DNA from: an uncultured Ruminococcus sp.
GTDB lineage: Bacteria; Bacillota; Clostridia; Oscillospirales; CAG-272
Assembly: GCA_902765885.1 (NCBI GenBank)
Contig: CACXBN010000165.1
Span: 1 to 15,469, forward strand
Direction of reading: 5' to 3'
Length of the DNA: 15,469 nt
Of this stretch, positions 1 through 6,211 are shown piece after piece. A program made the position numbers and the translations under genes. How positions within the stretch are numbered: the stretch's first letter is position 1; every line of letters begins with the position of its first letter. Below the pieces are notes generated by a model. It saw only the letters and a program-made list of their open reading frames with translations. It made no database searches and had not been told where the DNA came from.

Positions 1-62
1 CCCGTGATTCCCTGTATTATGTTTGTAAGAAGTATTATGAGATAGAACAGAAAATATTCCAT
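1..62 (-). CDS. Partial N-terminus of a membrane protein, probable TauE/SafE-family sulfonate exporter
   Basis: Only the first 20 codons or so are in the window; the rest lies beyond base 1. An ATG at 62-60 opens a frame giving a hydrophobic N-terminus (MEYFLFYLIILLTN) followed by IIQGITG. An amphipathic first membrane segment running into a (Q/K)xxxGFxG-like turn is typical of PF01925 (TauE/SafE) transporters. The ATG lies 4 bases after the stop of the DUF4867 gene, so it is probably translationally coupled to it. No close Shine-Dalgarno is obvious; a GGGAG lies about 16 bases upstream. In known sulfoglycolysis clusters a TauE/SafE-type permease is thought to export the C3-sulfonate product (DHPS or sulfolactate), which fits the genes upstream. 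The family call is inference from very little sequence plus context. Confidence 0.5.
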   Translation of the reverse strand, partial: MEYFLFYLIILLTNIIQGIT

Positions 63-66
63 TTGA

Positions 67-765
67 TTAATACTTAATCTCCCTGTTGGGACCAAGTACT
101 CCGGGATGCGCCCCCTGCTTTATGAGCGGCTCTCTCTCCGGATGAGATATCACCCACTTGTTTTTCATGAGGAGAAGGTTTGCTTCATTATCTCCCGACA
201 CTGCGGCGATCTTTCTTGACTCTTTATCTTCCTCACTAAGAGGAGTATTCGTTCCCTGCGGCAGGATCACTATATTTTTGAAGCCCTCATCGCATGTTCT
301 TATTGGGGAAAGATGCAATGTTGTCTGGAACATTTCGATCACTGTTCCCTTTTCCACATAGAATATTTCAGCTTTGTCGATATCATAGGTCAGCTCACCG
401 GAGATATCCCACCTGTGGCCGAGTGCAAGCAAAAAGTCCGTAACGGCAATGTTGATTTCACTGCCTTTGTGATATTCAAATCCGTTTATTGTGGTATTTC
501 TTCCGTTGCAGTATCCTATTTCTATCGGCATTCCGCCGTATATTGCACTGCAGACAGCTGCAGCTTCTTTTCCTTCTTCCAATTCCTTCACGGAAGGCAC
601 GTATATGTTTCCGCTTTCCGGAATAGATGTTTCCATCTCCATATACTCAATCATCCCGGAAAAATTCCACCCCTTGAGCACTCTCCCATAACTTGCAAAA
701 TGGTCACAGTGCACATCAAATACCGGAATTCCGTTCTTCTTTTCAAGTTCACTGAGCTTACTCAC
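67..765 (-). CDS. sftI: DUF4867 family protein, probable sulfoquinovose isomerase (SftI-type)
   Basis: The 232-residue product fits the length of the Firmicutes DUF4867 family. It has no signal peptide or membrane segment, so it should be cytoplasmic. A cupin-like core is suggested around residues 95-155, where H99, E103, H117 and H151 are well placed to be metal ligands; I infer this from spacing. The start is GTG at 765, overlapping the last 8 bases of the reductase gene (GTGAGTAA), with AAAGGTGG about 8 bases upstream. Position in the operon matters most: transaldolase-type sulfoglycolysis needs an enzyme converting sulfoquinovose to 6-deoxy-6-sulfofructose, and no YihS-like isomerase is present here. 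From memory, DUF4867 proteins fill this role in Firmicutes sulfo-TAL clusters. The family assignment is fairly firm; the function rests on context and recalled literature. Confidence 0.75.
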   Translation of the reverse strand: MSKLSELEKKNGIPVFDVHCDHFASYGRVLKGWNFSGMIEYMEMETSIPESGNIYVPSVKELEEGKEAAAVCSAIYGGMPIEIGYCNGRNTTINGFEYHKGSEINIAVTDFLLALGHRWDISGELTYDIDKAEIFYVEKGTVIEMFQTTLHLSPIRTCDEGFKNIVILPQGTNTPLSEEDKESRKIAAVSGDNEANLLLMKNKWVISHPEREPLIKQGAHPGVLGPNREIKY

Positions 766-1627
766 CGCGTACCACCTTTATCGTTGAGCAAAAGTCTTCT
801 TTTCCCAGTCCCATCTCGAGTGCCTTGTCATAAACTCTGACCGCGTTTTCTTCTCCCGGCATCTTTACTCCGCTTTTTTTTGCAAGATTCAGACAAATGT
901 GCACATCCTTGTGCTCATTTTCCACTGAAAAAGCAGTCGTATAGTCCTCTCTCGAAAGTGCGTCTTTCTTTGAGTCCAGATACCAGTTTCCGGCTCCGCC
1001 GTATGAAATAGCCGTCGCATATGTCAGAATATCAATTCCGTTCTTGGCTGCCAGCGTTGCCGTTTCGTTTACACCATTCTGGATCTGCGACACGAGAGCA
1101 TTATGGCATATCTTCATCACAAGGCCTTTTCCGTTGTCGCCCATACGGATGATGTTTTCTCCCATATATGATAGGATCGGATGGATTTTTTCATATGCCT
1201 CTTCCGAACCGCCTACATAAATTCCGAGCTTTCCGGCGATAGCGGCAGGCTTGCTTTTCACAACTGGTGCATCAAGAAATTCCGCACCTGTTTTTTTGAC
1301 ATCTTCTGAAATCTCCACTGACACATCAGGGTCGATAGTACTCATGTCTATGCATGTTTTGCCTTCCGTGAGAACGGGCAGTATTTCATTATATACGGCA
1401 CGCGAATGCTCAGACTTCGGTACCATCGAGATAAATACATCCGTGTTCTCTGCAACTTCTCTGGAACTTCCGCACGGAATCGCGCCTATTGCCGCAAGTT
1501 TGTCGACTTTTTCCTTCACAAAATCAAAAACATAAACTTTGTCATTGTGCTTTTTTATAATGTTTTCACACATTGACTCACCCATTATTCCGAGTCCGAC
1601 AAATCCGATTTTCATCTGCTTCACCAT
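758..1627 (-). CDS. 3-hydroxyisobutyrate dehydrogenase-family oxidoreductase, probable 3-sulfolactaldehyde reductase
   Basis: The 289-residue protein begins with a Rossmann nucleotide-binding motif (GFVGLGIMG, residues 8-16). It has the beta-hydroxyacid dehydrogenase landmarks DMSTIDP (94-100), a catalytic lysine K172 in VMKICHN, and a C-terminal helical domain with the Hx(K)D segment near 239-241. Where GarR and HIBADH enzymes carry a DAPVSGG substrate loop, this one has DAPVVKSKPAA (119-129). E. coli YihU, a sulfolactaldehyde reductase, also departs there (VPVGRTSANA), so K124/S125 may replace YihU's sulfonate-contacting Arg/Thr. In the operon it would reduce 3-sulfolactaldehyde to DHPS and regenerate NAD(P)+. 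The ATG at 1627 shares one base with the transaldolase stop (TAATG) and has GAAGGA just upstream; a longer frame from 1651 is less likely. Alternative: a tartronate semialdehyde or 4-hydroxybutyrate dehydrogenase. Confidence 0.8.
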   Translation of the reverse strand: MVKQMKIGFVGLGIMGESMCENIIKKHNDKVYVFDFVKEKVDKLAAIGAIPCGSSREVAENTDVFISMVPKSEHSRAVYNEILPVLTEGKTCIDMSTIDPDVSVEISEDVKKTGAEFLDAPVVKSKPAAIAGKLGIYVGGSEEAYEKIHPILSYMGENIIRMGDNGKGLVMKICHNALVSQIQNGVNETATLAAKNGIDILTYATAISYGGAGNWYLDSKKDALSREDYTTAFSVENEHKDVHICLNLAKKSGVKMPGEENAVRVYDKALEMGLGKEDFCSTIKVVRGE

Positions 1628-2313
1628 TATTCCTTCGCGGTATTGTCCCATGCATCCTGGAAAACGCCCATTCCCTTTACCGTGAACGGGTGATTCATCG
1701 AATCTTTGTATACGGCAAGCCCTGCTGTTACGATATCAGCTCCGGCGACCGCACAGTCCACAATCTGTTTCGGGGTGCGGATAGCCGCGCATATGATCTC
1801 GGTTTTTCCGTAATATCCGTAATTTTTGTAAATGTCAACTATGTCCTTTATATACTTTCTGCAATCTTCACCGTTTTCCTCTTTCCAGGCAATAAAAGGA
1901 GACACGAACAGAGACCCGTTCTTTGCAGGCAATATAGCCTGTGCCGCGGAGAAGACGAGTGTAACATTGGTTCTGATGCCTTCTTTTTCAAGCTGTCTTG
2001 CAGCCGCTATACCAGCCTGTGTGCATGGAATCTTAATCACAAAATTGCCGCAAATCGAAGCAATCTCTCTTGCCGCCTTGACCATTTCTTCCGTAGTTTC
2101 TATATGCGGATTGATCTCTGCAGATACCGGGAATCTTTCTTTTCCTTCCAATCCTTCCTTTGCGATCCAGTCCGCTATATCGCCGACTGCCTTCAGAAAA
2201 GGCTTGCCGGAAAGCATTATATGTCTGGGGTTAGTGGTAACTCCGTCGATTCCAAATGTGCTGTATGCTTCTTTGATTTCATCAAGTTTAGCGCTGTCTA
2301 AAAAATATTTCAT
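1627..2313 (-). CDS. sftT: Transaldolase of the FSA/TalC subfamily, probable 6-deoxy-6-sulfofructose transaldolase
   Basis: The 228-residue TIM-barrel protein has D6, the TTNPR segment (26-30), the Schiff-base lysine K94 in FVIKIPCT, and TNVTLVFS (115-122). By eye-alignment to E. coli fructose-6-phosphate aldolase, two catalytic positions look like true transaldolases: E66 replaces FSA Q59 and F140 replaces FSA Y131. FSA's phosphate-binding residues are lost: R134 becomes W143 and S166 becomes A177. That suits a sulfonated rather than phosphorylated donor. The inferred reaction moves a C3 unit from sulfofructose to glyceraldehyde-3-phosphate, giving fructose-6-phosphate and 3-sulfolactaldehyde. 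The start is ATG at 2313 behind GGAGG; an in-frame TTG at 2325 lies in the ribosome binding site and is rejected. It follows the GH31 gene by 52 bases. Confidence 0.85.
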   Translation of the reverse strand: MKYFLDSAKLDEIKEAYSTFGIDGVTTNPRHIMLSGKPFLKAVGDIADWIAKEGLEGKERFPVSAEINPHIETTEEMVKAAREIASICGNFVIKIPCTQAGIAAARQLEKEGIRTNVTLVFSAAQAILPAKNGSLFVSPFIAWKEENGEDCRKYIKDIVDIYKNYGYYGKTEIICAAIRTPKQIVDCAVAGADIVTAGLAVYKDSMNHPFTVKGMGVFQDAWDNTAKE

Positions 2314-2365
2314 GTTGTCCTCCAAGGATTAATTATTTTTATTATTCAGCAGGATTGTTACCTGT

Positions 2366-4327
2366 TTATATTATCATTTGCAGTTCTATGAGATCCGCAA
2401 AATCGGGGCTTTCCTTCCTGATAAACACAGGCGGTTTCCCAATCGGTGCATCAATCTCAAACTCTCCTCCGCCGTATTCCTTCCCCGAAAAGAGATGAAC
2501 CCATCTGTCATCAGGCAGGTATACTTTTCTGCCGGAGGCCCCTTGAGTTAAAACGGGTGCAACAAGAAGATCACGTCCGAGCAGATATTCGGTTTTTTCC
2601 GTAAATGCCTTTTCCTCATCATAATGATAAAACAAAGGTCTTATAACGGGAATCGCTCTTTCCGCATTTTCCTTTACCAGTTTTTTCAGATACGGCTTAA
2701 GTTCCGTGTGGATTCTGCTCATTCTTGAAAGCTGCCGTATAAGCTCTTCATCATCATCAAACTGAACATTGTTTGCTGGCTGGTTGCCTTCATGGCTTCT
2801 GAACAGCGGCGAGAAGGCATTCATTTCTTCCCATCTCATAAGGAGCTCTTTCGACCGTCTCATTTTCATTATGGTCGTATATCCGCCAACATCCGAATGT
2901 GTAACGCCAAAGCCGCACATTGCCAGTGACAGTGTAGCGGGGATGACCGAAGGAAGTCCGTCATCCACGGACCAGTCAACATGCTGGTCTCCGGTCCACA
3001 TCATCATTGATGCGCTTACAGTGCCCGTATGCCCTGCTCTCGTAAAGAAGAACACTTCGTCTCCGACGCCGCATTCCTCCACTGCCTCTCTGTTCAGCTT
3101 AGCCCATATAGCAGGCCACCTGTTGTGAACATATTCGGGATCCTCTCCGGAATGCAGAACACAGTCCATCGGCAGATATTCTCCGAAGTCAGCCATCCAT
3201 CCGCCCATGCCGAGCCCTATCATGTTTTTCTTTATTATTTCCTTATACCACTCATAGGCTTCCGGGTTGGTAAAATCTATCATTGCAGCCGGAAAAGTCG
3301 TTATTGTTACGAGGTAATCTTTTCCTTTTTTATCTTTCACACAATATCCGTGTTCCGATGCATATTTGTAAAGATCCTTTTCTATGGCCATAAACGGGTT
3401 GATATACCCGAGGAAACGTATTCCTTTTTCCTTCCATTCCCGGATTTTTACATCAAGATCCTTATAGAGTTCTCTGTCCCACTCCCAGTTCCACATCACC
3501 TGATATCCGAAACCGGTCTTTCTGCAGCCGCACCAGTCCTGAGACCATATGCCGCACACTTTTGTGCCCATGGCTGTGACCCTGCTGATTTTCTCATCTA
3601 TTATTTCGGTTCCCTGCTGCACTGCAAGGATAGCTCCGTCATATATCCAGTCCGGAAGTTCTCCCTGCCTTCCTATCAGGCACGACAGCTTATATGACAG
3701 GTCTTCAAAGCTGTCAGCTTTTCTGAAATAAAAAACTGGAAGTTCCTGTGTGTATATCATTGTTCTTTTCTTGCCGAACCTGAACTGCGAGTATCCGTTT
3801 ATATCCGCGTGAACAAAATATTTTTTGCTGGAGACAAAAGTAGGCTGGGCGTAATAAGTTTCATACTTTTTAAAAGCTGACTTTCTGTTGGGCCTCTTTC
3901 CCGTGACTGCCTCCCTTATCATCTTTCCGGCTATTCTTTTTGCATTCTGATGTTCGGCAACGAACACTCTGACTTTCTTTCCCTTGAGATCGAATTCCGA
4001 ATACGTTTCGCCGCCCCCGTAGATATGCTCTTCCGGATCGGCCGGAAAAGAGAGCCAAAACCGGTTGTGCCTGTTTTTCTCCTCACTCAGAAGTTCTGCT
4101 TTGATCAGCCCGTCGGAATCAGTGGTAACATTCAGGGTATATGGGATTTTGGAGATCGGAGTTTCGTAATGCACTTCAAACCCGTTGGTTTTTTCCACAA
4201 CAGATTTCCTTCTGAGTCTGGTCATGCTTTTTATAGTCTGTCTGTAGTTAAAACTGCCCCTGCTCATTTTGAACCTGTTGTCTCCGGTTCCTACCATGAT
4301 TTCAGTCTGTCTGAGATTGTCGATCAT
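2366..4327 (-). CDS. yihQ: GH31 sulfoquinovosidase (YihQ-like alpha-sulfoquinovosidase)
   Basis: The 653-residue GH31 enzyme closely follows E. coli YihQ as I recall it. It has the WSQDWCGxRxTxFG block (261-274), the nucleophile D380 in WMADFGEYLP, the acid/base D447 in WTGDQHVDWS (67 residues apart, as D405/D472 in YihQ), HSDVGGYTT (477-485), RSHEGNQP (510-517) and the C-terminal YLLGRDLLVAPV and APIGKPPVF beta-domain motifs. Of the five SQ-recognition positions, Q237, Q263, W279 and Y483 match YihQ, but the sulfonate-contacting R301 is Gln (Q276) here. No signal peptide is seen, so it acts in the cytoplasm on imported sulfoquinovosyl glycerol or similar glycosides to release SQ. It is the first gene of the operon. 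The ATG at 4327 has a GAGGG ribosome binding site. A general alpha-glucosidase is less likely given the motif agreement. Confidence 0.88.
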   Translation of the reverse strand: MIDNLRQTEIMVGTGDNRFKMSRGSFNYRQTIKSMTRLRRKSVVEKTNGFEVHYETPISKIPYTLNVTTDSDGLIKAELLSEEKNRHNRFWLSFPADPEEHIYGGGETYSEFDLKGKKVRVFVAEHQNAKRIAGKMIREAVTGKRPNRKSAFKKYETYYAQPTFVSSKKYFVHADINGYSQFRFGKKRTMIYTQELPVFYFRKADSFEDLSYKLSCLIGRQGELPDWIYDGAILAVQQGTEIIDEKISRVTAMGTKVCGIWSQDWCGCRKTGFGYQVMWNWEWDRELYKDLDVKIREWKEKGIRFLGYINPFMAIEKDLYKYASEHGYCVKDKKGKDYLVTITTFPAAMIDFTNPEAYEWYKEIIKKNMIGLGMGGWMADFGEYLPMDCVLHSGEDPEYVHNRWPAIWAKLNREAVEECGVGDEVFFFTRAGHTGTVSASMMMWTGDQHVDWSVDDGLPSVIPATLSLAMCGFGVTHSDVGGYTTIMKMRRSKELLMRWEEMNAFSPLFRSHEGNQPANNVQFDDDEELIRQLSRMSRIHTELKPYLKKLVKENAERAIPVIRPLFYHYDEEKAFTEKTEYLLGRDLLVAPVLTQGASGRKVYLPDDRWVHLFSGKEYGGGEFEIDAPIGKPPVFIRKESPDFADLIELQMII

Positions 4328-4348
4328 AAAAGAGCCCTCGTGAGAATC

Positions 4349-4373
4349 AATTAATTAAAGCCTTTAATTAATT
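4349..4373. promoter_or_regulatory. Perfect 25-bp palindrome, candidate operator of the sulfoglycolysis operon
   Basis: Two exact 12-base arms (AATTAATTAAAG and its reverse complement) flank a single central base at 4361. The site starts 3 bases downstream of the operon's -10 box, so it covers the expected transcription start, and it ends 22 bases before the GH31 start codon. That is a classic place for a repressor operator, for example of a LacI- or DeoR-type SQ-responsive regulator. The regulator gene is not in the window. It is too close to the promoter and has no U-tract, so it is unlikely to be a terminator. Confidence 0.7.
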
Positions 4374-4375
4374 AT

Positions 4376-4403
4376 ATTATATCACTTTTTTCACTAAACA
4401 CAA
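4376..4403 (-). promoter_or_regulatory. Sigma-A promoter of the sulfoglycolysis operon
   Basis: On the minus strand a TTGTGT -35 box (4403-4398) is separated by 16 bases from a perfect TATAAT -10 box (4381-4376); a second overlapping TATAAT lies 5 bases downstream. The predicted start falls near 4369, inside the palindrome at 4349-4373. It is the only good promoter seen for the yihQ-sftT-reductase-sftI-exporter series. Confidence 0.7.
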
Positions 4404-4445
4404 TAGTATAATCCATTTTTGACTGTTTTTTTGTAAGATTTGTTC

Positions 4446-4500
4446 AAAAAACAGAAAGCCCTTTGATGAGACCTTGATTCGGTCTCATCAAAAGGCTTTC
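4446..4500 (-). terminator. Intrinsic terminator after the FAD-dependent dehydrogenase gene
   Basis: A long hairpin has outer arms GAAAGCC/GGCTTTC and inner arms of 12 bp (4462-4473 with 4481-4492), one mismatch between them and a 7-base loop. On the minus strand it is followed by six T residues (4451-4446). It lies 20 bases past the stop codon at 4520 and separates this gene from the sulfoglycolysis operon downstream. Confidence 0.9.
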
Positions 4501-4519
4501 CTTCGTTTACAGATAAAAG

Positions 4520-5890
4520 TCACATCTGGTTTGCGATTTCCCGGGCAACAAAAACGCCACTGGCAGAGGCATGTGACAGCGAATGTGTTATTCCACTTCC
4601 GTCTCCTATAATATACAACCCTTTGCAGTGTGTTTCGAGATGCTCGTCAACATCCGTTTCCATGTTATAAAATTTCACTTCCACACCGTAAAGAAGAGTA
4701 TCGTCGTTTGCTGTCCCCGGAGCTATTTTATCAAGAGCATGTATCATCTCGATTATCCCGTCAAGAATTCTCTTCGGAAGGACAAGGCTGAGATCTCCCG
4801 GCGTTGCATTCAAAGTAGGAATAGTAAAGCTCTTATCAAGACGCTTCTGTGTACTTCGCTGGCCTCGTATAAGGTCTCCAAAGCGCTGTATCATTACACC
4901 GCCGCCAAGCATGTTCGACAGTCTCGCTATGCTTTCGCCATATCCGTTTGAATCATTGAACGGTTCAGAAAAATGCTTTGAAACAAGAAGAGCAAAATTG
5001 GTGTTTTGAGTGTGCTTCGCAGGATCTTCATAACTGTGCCCGTTAACGGTAACAATTCCGTTCGTGTTTTCATTAACTACTATTCCCTTGGGATTCATGC
5101 AGAATGTACGTACAAGATCTCCGTATTTCTGGGTACGGTAAACTATTTTGCTTTCATACAGTTCATCGGTAAGATGAGAAAACACCTCGCTGGGCAGCTC
5201 GACTCTCACGCCTATATCAACACGGTTCGAATGTGTCTCAATTCCGATTTCCCTGCATATTTTTTCCATCCATTTGCTTCCGCTTCGACCAACGGATATA
5301 ATACATTTTTTGCATGTATATTTCCCGTCATGCGTTTCGATGGAAAATCCGCCGTTTTCCGATTTTACGGTCTCTACGGGAGAATTAAAATGGAATTCCA
5401 CTTTATCTTTAAGGTGGTCGTAGAGATTTCCAAGCACTTTGTAATTGATATCAGTGCCAAGATGCCTTACGGACGCATCAAGCAAGTGAAGATCGTTCTG
5501 TATGCAAAGTTTTTTAAACTTGCTTCCTGAGGTGGAATACAGCTTAGTCCCTTCTCCGCCATAATGCAGGTTTATTTCGTCCACATAGTGCATCAGTTCC
5601 AGAGCTTTGTTTCTACCTATATACTGATGTAGTGTGCCGCCGAAATCATTTGTAATATTGTATTTGCCGTCGGAAAAGGCGCCTGCTCCTCCGAATCCGC
5701 TCATAATTGAGCATGTCTTGCAGTGTATGCAGCTTTTTATCTTCTCGCCGTCTATCGGGCAGCGGCGCTTCTCAAGAGGATTGCCTGTCTCAAATACGGC
5801 TATACGCAGTGACGGAGCCAGTTTCGTAAGTTCATACGCAGAGAATATACCACCGGGACCCGCACCGATAATTACAACATCATAATTCAC
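4520..5890 (-). CDS. FAD-dependent dehydrogenase, COG2509-like, function unknown
   Basis: The 456-residue flavoprotein starts with a dinucleotide-binding motif (VVIIGAGPGG, residues 5-14) and ends with a second FAD-contacting motif (LYIIGDGSG near the C-terminus, followed by THSLSHASASG). A cysteine group follows the first fold: C44, C54, C57 and C60 (Cx9Cx2Cx2C), running into SGFGGAGAFSDGK, a block I associate with uncharacterised COG2509 dehydrogenases. It may bind metal or an Fe-S cluster, or be redox active. The substrate is unknown. The GTG start at 5890 has AGAGGTGA four bases upstream; the longer frame to 5962 would run through the promoter and is rejected. It is a single-gene unit with its own promoter and terminator, divergent from the XRE-cupin regulator. 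Confidence 0.75.
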   Translation of the reverse strand: MNYDVVIIGAGPGGIFSAYELTKLAPSLRIAVFETGNPLEKRRCPIDGEKIKSCIHCKTCSIMSGFGGAGAFSDGKYNITNDFGGTLHQYIGRNKALELMHYVDEINLHYGGEGTKLYSTSGSKFKKLCIQNDLHLLDASVRHLGTDINYKVLGNLYDHLKDKVEFHFNSPVETVKSENGGFSIETHDGKYTCKKCIISVGRSGSKWMEKICREIGIETHSNRVDIGVRVELPSEVFSHLTDELYESKIVYRTQKYGDLVRTFCMNPKGIVVNENTNGIVTVNGHSYEDPAKHTQNTNFALLVSKHFSEPFNDSNGYGESIARLSNMLGGGVMIQRFGDLIRGQRSTQKRLDKSFTIPTLNATPGDLSLVLPKRILDGIIEMIHALDKIAPGTANDDTLLYGVEVKFYNMETDVDEHLETHCKGLYIIGDGSGITHSLSHASASGVFVAREIANQM

Positions 5891-5923
5891 AAAATCACCT
5901 CTTGTGTAGTTTTTGACTGTACT

Positions 5924-5952
5924 ATTATAACCATAATCAGAATTATTGTCAA
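5924..5952 (-). promoter_or_regulatory. Consensus sigma-A promoter for the FAD-dependent dehydrogenase
   Basis: On the minus strand, TTGACA (5952-5947) and TATAAT (5929-5924) are separated by exactly 17 bases. Both hexamers match consensus fully, so strong expression is expected unless it is repressed. The predicted start lies roughly 25-30 bases before the GTG start codon. Confidence 0.85.
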
Positions 5953-6137
5953 ACATTATCACATGATTTCATTGGTTTCTCTCTTTTGTTTAGATTATTT
6001 TGTGTCGTCATGTATTTGATCAAATATCCCGGTGCTAATCTGAACATATCACAATATTTGTCAAATTTACACTACATAAGCAGTGAAATATGTAGTATTT
6101 TTTTCTATATGAAAATAATACCCTAGGACAGTTGCAC

Positions 6138-6166
6138 TTGTTAATCCTTCGCTTTTGTGATATCAT
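6138..6166 (+). promoter_or_regulatory. Sigma-A promoter for the XRE-cupin / acyl-CoA ligase pair
   Basis: TTGTTA (6138-6143) and TATCAT (6161-6166) have a 17-base spacer. The expected start is near 6173, about 40 bases ahead of the regulator's ATG. Each hexamer departs modestly from consensus. Confidence 0.6.
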
Positions 6167-6211
6167 ATACACGAATAATTATTCTTTTATGTTGTAACTT
6201 CGGAGGATATG

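Larger units (their letters stand above)
5891..6211. promoter_or_regulatory. Divergent intergenic control region with paired promoters and inverted repeats
   Basis: This AT-rich stretch of about 320 bases has no gene. It contains a promoter for each divergent unit and, between them, a perfect 14-bp palindrome TATTTGATCAAATA (6013-6026), a near-copy TATTTGTCAAAT lacking one central base (6055-6066), and an inverted repeat ACTACATA-N10-TATGTAGT (6071-6096). The two related palindromes are 42 bases apart, about four helical turns, and could bind a dimeric regulator such as the adjacent XRE-cupin protein. That link is inference. Confidence 0.5.

Noticed and set aside
3..77. Plus-strand open frame ending in TAA that could be the C-terminus of a convergent gene
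   Set aside because: It would overlap the DUF4867 gene and mirrors the codons of the minus-strand membrane N-terminus, which fits the operon and shows clear hydrophobic character.
313..840. Plus-strand ORF of 175 codons, antisense to sftI and the reductase
   Set aside because: It is rich in Cys, Phe, Ser and His with no domain, and lies opposite well-supported genes; it is a codon-composition shadow.
1573..2301. Plus-strand ORF of 242 codons, antisense to the transaldolase
   Set aside because: No ribosome binding site or recognisable motif, and the opposite strand has a complete enzyme with catalytic residues.
3029..3697. Plus-strand ORF of 222 codons inside the GH31 gene
   Set aside because: Its sequence is an antisense shadow with no family signature; the GH31 motifs on the other strand are unbroken.
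6071..6104. Hairpin ACTACATA/TATGTAGT followed by seven T residues, resembling a plus-strand terminator
   Set aside because: The stem is AT-rich, no plus-strand gene lies upstream, and it is inside a promoter region; an operator-like inverted repeat is more likely.
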